This document shows positions 23,366 to 33,000 of a stretch of DNA of 64,000 bases, one piece after another. Both the position numbers and the translations under genes were made by a program. How positions within the stretch are numbered: position 1 is the first letter of the stretch; each line of letters opens with the position of its first letter. The notes under the pieces are model-generated. The model made no database searches and had not been told where the DNA came from. It was given only the letters and a program-made list of their open reading frames with translations. This stretch comes from Pteria penguin (Eukaryota; Mollusca; Bivalvia; Pterioida; Pteriidae), in NCBI GenBank assembly GCA_035048485.1, contig CM068588.1:27916769-27980768 (forward strand), in the 5' to 3' direction.

Positions 23366-23606
23366 GAGATGAGGCCAGACACAATACATAACCCTACACA
23401 AAAATTGGCAGCCCACTGCTGCACCAGGATGCCTTGGGTTTTTAAATATGAGGTGAGGCCAGACACAATACGTAACCCTACACAAAAAATTGGCAGCCCA
23501 CTGCTGCACCAGGATTCATTGGGTTTTTAAATATGAGGAGAAGCCAGACACAATACAACCCGAGACAACAATTGACAGCCCAATGCTGCACCAAGATGAA
23601 CCGGGT
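23366..23606. repeat. three tandem ~84-bp units at the 3' end of the Ngaro coding region
   Basis: Units start near 23366, 23451 and 23535. Each contains GCCAGACACAATAC, GGCAGCCCACTGCTGCACCA and GGGTTTTTAAATATGAG; the third is diverged and partial. Confidence 0.75.
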
Positions 23607-23616
23607 TAGATTTAAA

Positions 23617-24573
23617 TTAAAAGTTAAAGGAAGAGATACGGATATATTTCTGGAAGGCTTCAGACTTCCATCGACCCATTTTCTGAATTTCCATTTGAGA
23701 CATACCACGCTTTGCAGCTTCAGTAGCTGCTCCAATTCTAAAACTATGCCCCTTATATAGCTTAGGATTCAGGCCAATGAAATTGATTGCCTTTTGGAGA
23801 TTTAAAGCAACAAAATGGTGAGACACTGGTGTACCTGATGAAAACTGGAATAATGGCCCTGATGTATGCTTATGCAAGGATAAGTAAGATTGCAAGGAAC
23901 GTACTGGGCAAGTCAAAGGGGATGCTGTATTTGATAAGAAAAGAGAAATGGGGTGTGAATTATGCATTGTCTTCGAGTATCTTAGTTTGATCTCTACCTG
24001 CTTAGAGTCTGGGAAGGAAACATCATTCATTTGAATTATTTTTCCTAGAAATTCAGGTTTTTTAGCAATGAGTTCCCCCATTCGAAAGAAACCATGGAAA
24101 GCTACGGTGAACAATGCATGGAGAAGTATTCGATTGAGGTGCTGGGAAACTGTGCTGTCTAAAGCATTGATTAATTTAGAAAGTATTGGCAACGTGATGG
24201 GTAGCCGTGAATCTGGACATTTTGAGTGCTTGCTGGCACCTTGTAGTATTTTGCGCACTAAAAATGTTTGCGTGTTGTCACAGAAACCTAGGATTTTATG
24301 GATATAGCTAACAGCCGATAACATGGAGGCTATGGATGAGGGACTATAATGATTCTCAAACAAGTATGCTATAAAATTACATAAATTTACTTCCGATATA
24401 GGCAAACACACAGAGATGTCATTGGAAACACAAAATTGCTGCAAAGTAAGCCAACTGCGTTTATACGAACTTTTCGTAGAAGGGGCTAAGGATGCCTGGA
24501 GTAGAGCTAACGCTGACTGGGTTAGATGTGAATGAGATTGTCCGGAACTTCCACTGCTGACTTTTCCAGCCAA
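23617..24573 (-). CDS. tyrosine recombinase (Ngaro element)
   Basis: 318 residues. An N-terminal SAM-like DNA-binding half (about residues 20-110, with TKSSYKRSW and a hydrophobic helix region) is followed by the catalytic half. The tetrad is visible: R164 in GFFRMGEL, K201 near LRYSKT, H276 and R279 in GHSFRIGAAT, W302 in GRWKS where many family members have H, and Y310 in FQKYIR. The enzyme cuts and rejoins DNA to insert the circular element copy. The ORF overlaps the end of the RT/RNase H frame by 52 bases. The frame is intact, so activity is possible but untested. Confidence 0.88.
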   Translation of the reverse strand: MAGKVSSGSSGQSHSHLTQSALALLQASLAPSTKSSYKRSWLTLQQFCVSNDISVCLPISEVNLCNFIAYLFENHYSPSSIASMLSAVSYIHKILGFCDNTQTFLVRKILQGASKHSKCPDSRLPITLPILSKLINALDSTVSQHLNRILLHALFTVAFHGFFRMGELIAKKPEFLGKIIQMNDVSFPDSKQVEIKLRYSKTMHNSHPISLFLSNTASPLTCPVRSLQSYLSLHKHTSGPLFQFSSGTPVSHHFVALNLQKAINFIGLNPKLYKGHSFRIGAATEAAKRGMSQMEIQKMGRWKSEAFQKYIRISSFNF

Positions 24574-26201
24574 GGTGCTGTGGCCAGAGCTTCCTGTAAT
24601 TTAAGGCGGGAAAGTTTGTCAGCTACAACATTGAATTTCCCAGGAATGTGCTTAGCTTTGAACAAGAAATTATATTTTAGACTTGCAAGAACTAACCGAC
24701 GGACTAGTCTCATAATTACTTTATCCTTGCTAGAGCTCTTATTAATGATGGCTACCACTGCTGCATTGTCAGACATAAACAGGATTTTCTTGTTTCTGAA
24801 CAAATGACCCCAAACTTCCATTGCAACTACGATAGGAAAAAGTTCCAAACTTGTTATGTGGAAATCATGAAAATTTCCAGGCCATGGACCTGCAAACCAA
24901 GAGGAACCCAACACGGCTGCATATCCTTTGGTCAGGGCAGCATCGGTGTATAAAGACAAATGATCGGATTTCAACCACTCATCATTGAGAAAAACAGATA
25001 TTCCATTGAAGTTAGAAATGAAGTTGAGCCACATATGCAGGTCTGCCCGGGACTCGGAGGTGAGCCTTATAAAGTGTTTGGGGTGGTTGACCTTACATGT
25101 CAAGTCAATGAGTCTTCTTAAAAAAGCTCTGCCTGGCCGAACCACAGAGCAGGCAAAGTTCAAAAGGCCAATTAAGGATTGGAGTTCTCTTAAAGTGACT
25201 CTTTTCCGCACATACATATCGGACAACAGGGTGTGAATTTTTGAAATTTTGTCCCGTGGCAAACGGCATTCCAACTTCATAGAATCGACCTCAATGCCAT
25301 AAATGGTAATAATTTGCGATGGGCCAAAGGTTTTATCTGGGTTGAGAGGGATTCCTACATGGGAACAAAGCGAAATAAACTTGTGAAGATCATTCAGACA
25401 ACTAGAAGAGAGAGCTGAGCCTATAAAAAAGAAGTCATCGATCATGTGTGACATTCCCCCTGCCTTGAGTTTATTGATCATAATCCACTGAAGAGCACAA
25501 CTTAATTTTTCAAATATTTGACAGGAGCTACTAGCTCCCATGGGTAGACATTTATCATAGTAGTATAAATTTCCCCATGTGAAACCTAGTAAATGGTAAT
25601 CATCTGGATGTATTGGGATGTTGCGGAAACCATCTTGAATGTCACATTTTGCCATAAGGGCACCCTTACCAAATTTTTTCACAAGCTGGATAATAGTTTC
25701 TATGGAGTCATAAGAAACCTCACTATTTTCTTTGGGAATTTTGGAGTTTACAGAGTTGTTATTGGGAAATGAAAGGTCGTGAATCAGGCGAAATTGACCT
25801 GGGGTCTTTTTGGGTACCACACCTAATGGAGATATGACAAGATTGGTAAAATGAGGGGAAACGGATCCTGAAGAAATTCTACCTAAGCTTATTTCTTTTT
25901 CAATTTTCTGTTGGACAATATCGGGATGTTTGTAAGAGGAGTCATGATTTTTAGCATATTTAGTAGTAGGAGTTTCAATGCAACCCAGCCGAAAACCTGT
26001 AGAAAACCCAGATATCAAATAATCTGTCAAATTTTTATCGAAACCTTTCAAGTGTTCATTTAGCACTGCCGGCTTTACTGTTGTTGGGAGGTGTGACTTT
26101 GTTGTCAGAATTGGGGGTATTGTTTTTACATCTGATTCGGGGGGTGCTCTCCCCTGCACAACTGACACAAGTGCTTGTAAGTGCATGGTTTGGATTTGCA
26201 A
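24522..26201 (-). CDS. reverse transcriptase / RNase H (Ngaro element)
   Basis: 559 residues. RT motifs: FRLIHDLSFPNN (about 137-148), MAKCDIQDGF with D187, LPMGASSSCQIFE (219-231), and the catalytic box MIDDFFF at 253-259, an IDD variant of YxDD. RNase H follows: YTDAA (D420), SLELFP (E453), MSDNAAV (D478) and VADKLSR (D528), so all four acidic residues are present. It copies the element RNA into DNA. The frame overlaps gag by 76 bases, so translation may need frameshifting or reinitiation. No methyltransferase domain as in DIRS1-group elements is seen. Confidence 0.9.
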   Translation of the reverse strand: MQIQTMHLQALVSVVQGRAPPESDVKTIPPILTTKSHLPTTVKPAVLNEHLKGFDKNLTDYLISGFSTGFRLGCIETPTTKYAKNHDSSYKHPDIVQQKIEKEISLGRISSGSVSPHFTNLVISPLGVVPKKTPGQFRLIHDLSFPNNNSVNSKIPKENSEVSYDSIETIIQLVKKFGKGALMAKCDIQDGFRNIPIHPDDYHLLGFTWGNLYYYDKCLPMGASSSCQIFEKLSCALQWIMINKLKAGGMSHMIDDFFFIGSALSSSCLNDLHKFISLCSHVGIPLNPDKTFGPSQIITIYGIEVDSMKLECRLPRDKISKIHTLLSDMYVRKRVTLRELQSLIGLLNFACSVVRPGRAFLRRLIDLTCKVNHPKHFIRLTSESRADLHMWLNFISNFNGISVFLNDEWLKSDHLSLYTDAALTKGYAAVLGSSWFAGPWPGNFHDFHITSLELFPIVVAMEVWGHLFRNKKILFMSDNAAVVAIINKSSSKDKVIMRLVRRLVLASLKYNFLFKAKHIPGKFNVVADKLSRLKLQEALATAPWLEKSAVEVPDNLIHI

Positions 26202-27262
26202 GGTTGACCCTGGTTGTACGAGTAACAGACCTTGATCCTGCCTTGAAATTGTTTGGTTGTATTTCTCCCAGGAAAGGGCTGGTTAAATCTGGCTTGCTGT
26301 GGGATTGGGGAAGATGTGGCCTGTAGATTTGTACGTATTATGAGTTCAGTTATGGGTTCTTCCCACTTGAGATGTGAAGACTGTCTTAACTTTCTGAATT
26401 CTGTGTCATATAGACGCCATGCATCGGTTTTTGTGGTTTGAGCCATTTCCCTTATCATGAACAGGTATTTTAGCAGATGTGGAGTTTCCTCTAATCTCTT
26501 TTGAATATAAATTGCAATATACATAATAAAGGCATTGGTCCATTGGTTAATGGTGATTGGGAATTTGTTATAATTCCCCTGCTGTAAGTTAATGGCCCCC
26601 CTTTCAATGGACACAGAAAAATTATTTTCCTGTTGGTTAGGGAGGAGCAGTCTCAGATCAAAATACACATCCCCCCAGATTTTCTGTTTCAATTTCTCCG
26701 GTACAGTAGCACCCAGGGGAATGCTATTGGAAAAATGAAGAGGTTGTGGGGCCTGAGGGACTGCCGACTCACCTCCAAATAAGGTATTTAACACCATTGG
26801 TACCGACATCCCATTTATGTCATTGGGTACGGTAGAGCAAACAGTAACTGGCTGAGAAGGACCTTCCATATGAAGCGCCTGGTCGCTGGAAGGTGCTCTT
26901 GAAATGGTGTGGTTTGTGCTTGCATTTCCCTCAAATGCTGGGGATACGTTTACTCTAGGGTCTGACTGTGCCAACATGGTAACAAAATTTGGTTGACGTC
27001 TTATTAATGCATCTGCTAGCTGATTGTAGTCTAGGGAAGGAGTTTGTTGTGTTTGGCTGTTTGAAGTTGAAGCATTGATATCACTAGACATTTCGTTCTG
27101 GTGAGTAACTGTGTTCCACCATCCTGAAGAGCTATCCTCTGTCAAAGCAGCACTTTGCACAGTGGCTGATTGGTTCCTCCTGCGCTTGTTTGAGGCACTT
27201 CCCTCACCAGTCGACGTCACACCTTGTAGAGAGTTTGAAGCCTTGCGTCTCCTAGAGGCCAT
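26126..27262 (-). CDS. gag-like protein with C-terminal zinc finger (Ngaro element)
   Basis: 378 residues, starting MASRRRKASN. It is rich in S/T/Q/N up to about residue 200. The central part (about 200-300) contains WGDVYFDLRLLLPNQQ and the TINQWTNAFIMYI segment typical of gag-like proteins in animal DIRS-like elements. The C terminus has C346-x8-C355-x4-C360-x3-H364 followed by C366-x2-C369-x3-H373, a CCCH-type finger suited to RNA binding. The likely role is packaging of element RNA. It lies upstream of, and overlapping, RT/RNase H. Confidence 0.8.
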   Translation of the reverse strand: MASRRRKASNSLQGVTSTGEGSASNKRRRNQSATVQSAALTEDSSSGWWNTVTHQNEMSSDINASTSNSQTQQTPSLDYNQLADALIRRQPNFVTMLAQSDPRVNVSPAFEGNASTNHTISRAPSSDQALHMEGPSQPVTVCSTVPNDINGMSVPMVLNTLFGGESAVPQAPQPLHFSNSIPLGATVPEKLKQKIWGDVYFDLRLLLPNQQENNFSVSIERGAINLQQGNYNKFPITINQWTNAFIMYIAIYIQKRLEETPHLLKYLFMIREMAQTTKTDAWRLYDTEFRKLRQSSHLKWEEPITELIIRTNLQATSSPIPQQARFNQPFPGRNTTKQFQGRIKVCYSYNQGQPCKSKPCTYKHLCQLCRGEHPPNQM

Positions 27263-27569
27263 GATCTACAAAGGGATTAAGTGTCATTAAAATGAAACAA
27301 AAAAGGGGCATGACCATCTTGCCCAGTGATTTGAATGAAGCAAAGGCAATATTGCCTTCTGTGCTCTGTAATTACATTGTACAGGCACATACATACATGT
27401 TTGTTAGCTCAACACACAGATGGTCAAACTGACAATTAATCATTTGATTTATCATGTATGTTGATTATGACCACTAACTCATTTAAATGGTATTTCTGAG
27501 GGCAATAAACTGCAAACCTCCAAAAACTTTATACATGTATATATTAATAAAGTACAAATTATGTACATG

Positions 27570-28335
27570 AGCGCAAACTCACGAAAAATGTCTGTGAGCT
27601 CAAACTCATGAAAAGACCTGTTTACGTTAATGTTCATTCGGAACTGGTTTTTTTTTTTTTATTTTTTGACAACAATTTCGCCCACCAACATAATCAAAGA
27701 CGTCTTTAGACCACTCTGGTGAGCATGACAGTTCAAAGTGATTTGAATGAAGCTTAACGTGAAATAGTCTACAAAGTATGTGAGCTCTTACTCACGATAA
27801 AGTATGTGAGTTCAAACTCACAAATAAAGAAAGTGAGCCCAGACTCACGAATAAAGAATGTGAGCTCAAACTCACGAATAAAGTATGTGAGCTCAAACTC
27901 ACGGATAGAGCATGTGAGCTCAAACTCACGAATAAAGTATGTGAGCTCAAACTCACGAATAAAATATGTGAGCTCAAACTCACGAATAAAGTATGCATGT
28001 GAGCTCAAACTCACGAATAAAGTATGCATGTGAGCTCAAACTCACGAATAAAGTATGTGAGCCCAGACTCACAAATAAATAATGTGAGCTCAAACTCACG
28101 GATAAGTATGTGAGCTCAAACTCACGAATAAAGTATGTGAGCTCAAACTCACGAATAAAGTATGTGAGCTCGAACTCACGAATAGTGTATGCATGTGAGC
28201 TCAAACTTGTGAATAAAGTATGTGAGCTCAAACTCATGCATAAAGTGTGTGAGCTCAAACTCACGAATAAAATAGTAAGCCCAAACTCATGCATACATAG
28301 AGAAAGTGAGCTCGAACTCACGAATAAAGCACCAT
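27570..28335. repeat. 27-30 bp minisatellite with a palindromic core, inside the Ngaro element
   Basis: About 20 units of GTGAGCTCAAACTCAC followed by a GAATAAAGTAT-like spacer. The core is an inverted repeat (GTGAG ... CTCAC with a 6-base loop), so each unit can form a short hairpin. A few units read GTGAGCCCAGACTCAC, keeping the stem. It sits between the hydrolase ORF and gag. The Leu/Ser- or Arg/Val-rich frames across it are artefacts of repetition. Confidence 0.9.
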
Positions 28336-28480
28336 TACCTGTACATGCATGTGAATACCAACTCGGGTAATGTACATCTGAGTACTACAAAACTCATAAG
28401 TGAGCGTACAGTAAGTACTACTAAAATAGCTGTTTAATATATAAACTGATATCTATGTATACATGTGTTTAAAGTACTAA

Positions 28481-29089
28481 CTAGAGGATATGTCTACAAC
28501 AATAAGAGGACTTACTGTTCAGTTTTTTAGCAGCAAGTAGTACAGCACCTTTTACGCTTTGTAAGTACTTCTTTGAACTATTGTCATTGCGGATATGGAC
28601 ACCGTCGGGAGCCAGATAGTCCAACGATGCCCAAAATCCACGGTGTCTCCAGAATGAAATCTTTTCCAGGTCTTTAGTCAAATGAATCAATAATTTGTTA
28701 AGATCCACTGCATGGGCATTGAACAGAGGATTTTTTCTCACATTCCTTCGAAGGATTTGGCCTATAATCACTTGTCCAACATCACACCCATGAATCAGGA
28801 AATTAGCATAACTCAGTATGTCACTAGCTATTTTATGTAGGTTGGAAGCACTGCTAATGTCATTTCCTCCGATTTGTAGAAACACAATGTGTGGACTATC
28901 TCGGATATTTGTGAATTCTTGGAACTCAGATAGTCTGGCTATTTTTAAACCACCTCTAGCGATGTATGACACTTGAAAAGCGTCCTTCTTCAGGCGCAGA
29001 TTATTATGTTCTGCATTTGAGTTCATGTAGTCATTTAATCGACGAATAAAGGAGTGGCCGATTAATGCTACCTTTACAGGAGGCATCAC
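28481..29089 (-). CDS. SGNH/GDSL-type hydrolase (first ORF of the Ngaro element)
   Basis: 202 residues, starting MMPPVKVALIGHSFIRRL. The SGNH blocks are recognisable: block I GHSFIRR (nucleophile S13), block II ARGGLKI (G46/G47), block III QIGGNDI (N76) and block V DGVH (D162, H165). The family includes esterases and lipases. Hydrolase ORFs of this kind are known as passengers of some Ngaro and other retrotransposons, with unknown function. Here the ORF precedes gag, next to the 5' repeat A1. It is intact and in the same orientation as the other element genes. Confidence 0.8.
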   Translation of the reverse strand: MMPPVKVALIGHSFIRRLNDYMNSNAEHNNLRLKKDAFQVSYIARGGLKIARLSEFQEFTNIRDSPHIVFLQIGGNDISSASNLHKIASDILSYANFLIHGCDVGQVIIGQILRRNVRKNPLFNAHAVDLNKLLIHLTKDLEKISFWRHRGFWASLDYLAPDGVHIRNDNSSKKYLQSVKGAVLLAAKKLNSKSSYCCRHIL

Positions 29090-29301
29090 TTCCCCACACT
29101 ACTAAGATTATGGCCAAGTACGGACAAATAAGTGCGAAGACCGAGGCGATGGTGGCTGGAGTCGGGGTGTCTCAGCTGACGCCCACAACAAAAGCGATTA
29201 TACGAATGTTAATCAAACAAATTTACTAACCTTGGTTCTTAACGGTTCATATAACACATTCACCAACGGATTGCTAAGTTACAAAGAGGATTTTCTACAT
29301 A

Positions 29302-29530
29302 TAATAAAGTATTTTCAGCAAAAAGTAGAATGATGAGCAGCGCTTCCAAAGTGTAAACAAAATATGATAATGAGCAAAAAATGCAATGATTTGATTGGTT
29401 GAAAACACCTCGCATGGATGCGGTGTAGCTGTAAGAAAAAGATATTTACCAAACAGAAACGGATTATCAAACAGAAACGGATTACCGAGTTTATCATAAA
29501 ATGCTTTATTAGTTAATAAACCTGTATTTA
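29302..29530 (-). repeat. Ngaro split direct repeat A1 (5' terminus)
   Basis: Starts the element on the - strand and is nearly identical to A2. It probably contains the element promoter, as in other DIRS-like elements (family knowledge). Confidence 0.85.
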
Positions 29531-29846
29531 CTAGCATATACGTAAATATCTACTGTCATTTTCGTAATACTATACAACTCCAACATCTTCAGTCTACATG
29601 AACAGAATTTTAAACCTCCAATGTATCCTGGAATTATTCAAGCTATAGCTGTCATTATTCTACTTAGTTTTGTAAGTAATCTCGCCTGATATATATTTGT
29701 CATAAATGGAACACATACACATAATTGAATAAGAAAGCGATATCTCGACTATTTAAGACGTAGTAAAGGAGAAAAACTAGGATCAATGATACTATCGCCA
29801 AAAGATAATATTTCCTGATTTCTCCTCAAACAATGATGCGTGTACT

Positions 29847-29855
29847 TATATAAAA
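29847..29855 (+). promoter_or_regulatory. TATA box candidate of receptor gene 2
   Basis: TATATAAAA lies 79 bases before the start codon, downstream of GCGTGTACT. Gene 3 has GCGTGTACGTGTATAAAT in the corresponding place (46243-46260). The shared GCGTGTAC-TATA arrangement in paralogues supports a core promoter. Confidence 0.45.
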
Positions 29856-29925
29856 ATCAATCGTTTCCCACTTTTTGGAGATCGTACATAAATTCAATCA
29901 CATCTACGAAATTTAACGGGAAACA

Positions 29926-30005
29926 ATGTATTTATTCAGTGATGTTTGTTGCATTGTATGTTTTATAAAGGCCATGTATTTATTCCAAATACTCGCTATT
30001 GCGAG
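29926..30005 (+). CDS. gene 2 exon 1, signal peptide
   Basis: ATG at 29926, donor GTAAGT, 26 codons plus 2 bases. The product MYLFSDVCC... ends LFQILAIA, a hydrophobic core with a small-residue cleavage region. It aligns along its length with exon 1 of gene 3 (46360-46436). An internal second ATG lies 10 codons before the donor. Confidence 0.65.
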
Positions 30006-33000
30006 GTAAGTTAAGTCAAGGAGGGTTGTAATAGATATAGAAAATATATACATTTTAATTTTGTGCACCAGATGGTTTACTTTATTATGTTATAGTATTA
30101 ACATTTACAAATTTGTATTGAACTTTGTTTAGTACATGTACATAGAAATAACAGGACCATGGCATGAAATGTAACACTGATGCTCCATGTGAGGTCCAGT
30201 TTGTATTCATGTCCAAGTGAGAGACAAGTTGCATGATTGGTACGAACAAGTGTCATGTTCTGTGCGTGAGATATATATTGATTGCATGGTTATGGAGTTA
30301 TATAGAAATATGCGATTTAATAATATTTTTTTGGGATCACTGATTATGATTTAATACCTAACAACATGAGCAATGTATTCACAGTCCAAGTGCATGTGTG
30401 CATGGTCCGAGTGAGACACATGTCGTGTGCATGGTCCGAATGAGACACATCATGTGTGCATGGTCCGAATGAGAGATATGTGTTGTATGTATGGTCTGAG
30501 TGAAACACATGATATGTGAATGATTGTGTTGTATGATTGGTCCGAGTGAGACACATGATGTGTCCAAATCCCGGGTGAGATCTGTGTTGTATGTTTGGTC
30601 CGAGTGAGACATATGTTGTGTGCATGGTCCAAAAGAGATCTGTGTTGTATTCATGGTCTGAGTGAGACATGTGTTCATAGTCCGAGTGAGACATGTTTGC
30701 ATAGTCCAAGTGAGATGCGAGTTGTATGCATGGTCCTACTGAGACAAATATTCTACACACTGTTCGATTACTATACATCTTGATTGCATGGTTATTGGGT
30801 TAAATAGATACATATTCTATACATGAGTCGAGAGAATTCCGTGCTGTATGCATGGTTTGAGTGCGACACATGTTATATGATTACTTTAAGTGATATTCTT
30901 GTTCTAATTATGATTCGTGTGAGATCCATTTTGAATGCTTGTTCTGAGTAAGATACATGTATGCGTGGTCCCAACAAGATCCATGTTATTTAAGGGATGA
31001 AACGATATTGTTACCTCACGATACGATACGTATCGTGATACATTTTGAATATAGAAATATATAAAGGCTTCCACTAGTTTTAATTACACTTCAAAGCTTG
31101 TGAGAAGGATTATTTTCAACGAATGTTGAAGCAATACAATGCATATTCTTTTTTTTTCAAAAAGATCAGCATATGCCGTAAAAACATTATCCATTATTTA
31201 AAGCAATAAACTGACCTTTGGATTTTGTTATCGCAAACGCCCGAACAAATCGGACAGGAAGTTTGTTTCCGAATGCCTCCTGGAGGCATATTCGCCCGAT
31301 GCTTCAGATTGTGATGTTGTCTGTTTAGCAGACTTACGATTACACCCAGATACATCGATGTCTAGATGATGCCGCGTCATGTGCGTGGCCATGTTTGAAG
31401 AATTTCCCGTTGTGTAGGATATGTCCGTGAAACAATGCCGGCGGAGCCCGCAGCTCGACCGGTTTTGACGCCATAATTGTATAAACAAACGAACCAAAAC
31501 TGATGCGATGTAAAACAAAGCAAAATATATTTCGCTCAAAAAATTCCGGATGTGAACCGTTACCATACCGTTTGCACGCCTCCCCTTACCGTGAACCGAA
31601 CCAAGGTATATCGTTTCACCCTTGTCAGTTTTATACATCGTGCAAATAAGATACATGTATGTACAATCCTAATGAGATACACGTTATTAAGATGGAACAA
31701 ATGCGATACATGCTGTATACATAGTCTGAGGGAAGCACATGTCCTATGAAAAGTCTATGCATGGCCCCGAGTTGTATGTATGATCCAAGCGAGATATATG
31801 TTTGCACGGTCTGAGTAAGGTGCATGTTGTATGCATGTTCGGGGTGAGATATATGTGCGCACGGTCCGATTTCACTTTTACAATATGAACTTGTTTTTAT
31901 ATTATTCTATAAACGTTTCGTGTTTAAAAACATTTATGACATCTCTTCTTAAGAAGCCTGTTGATCCTTGTTCTCTATATGGAGAATTATTAATAAATTT
32001 TTAAATGCGTGTCATTTGATTGTGCGGCTTTTGCGGTAAGTGGGAGGTGGGCACCCGTAAACCGGTTAACCACACCAATAGAGTGACGTTTATTACTTCA
32101 ATTGACCGTCCTTAATCGGTATCGTTAACGCAACACAATTGAATATATTTGTAATGTCGTTGTTCCGTGTTTGTTTTACTATTATCATTTTTGTGTGCAT
32201 GTCCCTGGTGTCAGACAGCTTTGTCAGATGTCTTCTGTTTTCTCTTTTTCCAAACAACGTTTTCAATGGTGGATTTTATACGAAAATATATTATTGTTTA
32301 ATAAAACATTTGATCCGGCCGCATTGTGATAAAATATTAGAATCACAAATTATTGGCACCAAATTGATTCCTTTGTAATTACTAATTTCATCCGTAACTA
32401 TGCATGGTCTGTAATTGTTGAAGACTGAACTAATAAATGTTACAACATATATACGTGAATTAATTTTGTGCACCATATGTGCATTTTGACAACTTATGTC
32501 TCTTCAGTGATGTTTATGGCCGAAATGTGGAAATAGAAAGAGTGAATATTTTAAGAGGAAACTCAGTACCAAGTATTCGGGTTTGTCCCCCTTTCAGGTA
32601 AACATGTAAATAGATAAATTCTACTTCTCTGTAATCGTAGGTATTTTTTCAGTTATTCTCGTAATTTATTTTGTCTGGCATCACTGTTTGATTCGAACAT
32701 TAAATTTAAATTATTGACGCTGGATTTTTAGTTCCCTGCTTTACAAACTTTTATGCTGCATACACAAATATTCCTGAATCAAAAATTTTATCATTCTAAT
32801 TTTATTTTACAATTACATGTATGCATGAAATACGTTTTATACATGCGGTATGCATATCCGATTCCATTATGTTAACTGGGTATTTGAAATCTTGAAGATA
32901 TCTATGAACGCTACTGAAGCGTCGTCTGATGGAGTCATGTTTGTATTCACTTACGTTTTATTTTCTCATCGGCAAAAATATTCGTACCAAATAGATATTC

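Larger units (their letters stand above)
22164..29530 (-). mobile_element. Ngaro-type (DIRS superfamily) retrotransposon, nearly intact
   Basis: About 7.37 kb on the - strand. Element order 5'->3' is A1 (29302-29530), SGNH hydrolase ORF, palindromic minisatellite, gag-like ORF, RT/RNase H, tyrosine recombinase, B1 (22832-23058), A2 (22504-22732), B2 (22164-22390). This A1...B1-A2-B2 layout is the split-direct-repeat signature of Ngaro elements, which integrate through a tyrosine recombinase and a circular intermediate rather than an integrase. A1 and A2 differ at one base by eye, as do B1 and B2. All four ORFs are open. These points suggest a recent and possibly still competent copy. Its 5' end lies 395 bases before the start codon of receptor gene 2. 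Confidence 0.85.

Noticed and set aside
24532..25236. + strand frames opposite the Ngaro RT gene.
   Set aside because: Antisense shadows of the 559-residue RT/RNase H frame.
27769..28370. Repeat array with palindromic units resembling a CRISPR array.
   Set aside because: Spacers are not unique (GAATAAAGTAT recurs), units are 27-30 bp in total, there are no cas genes and the setting is an animal genome: it is a minisatellite.
30344..30783. Histidine/serine-rich open frames on both strands.
   Set aside because: They are produced by the CATGGTCCGAGTGAGA minisatellite and have no independent support.
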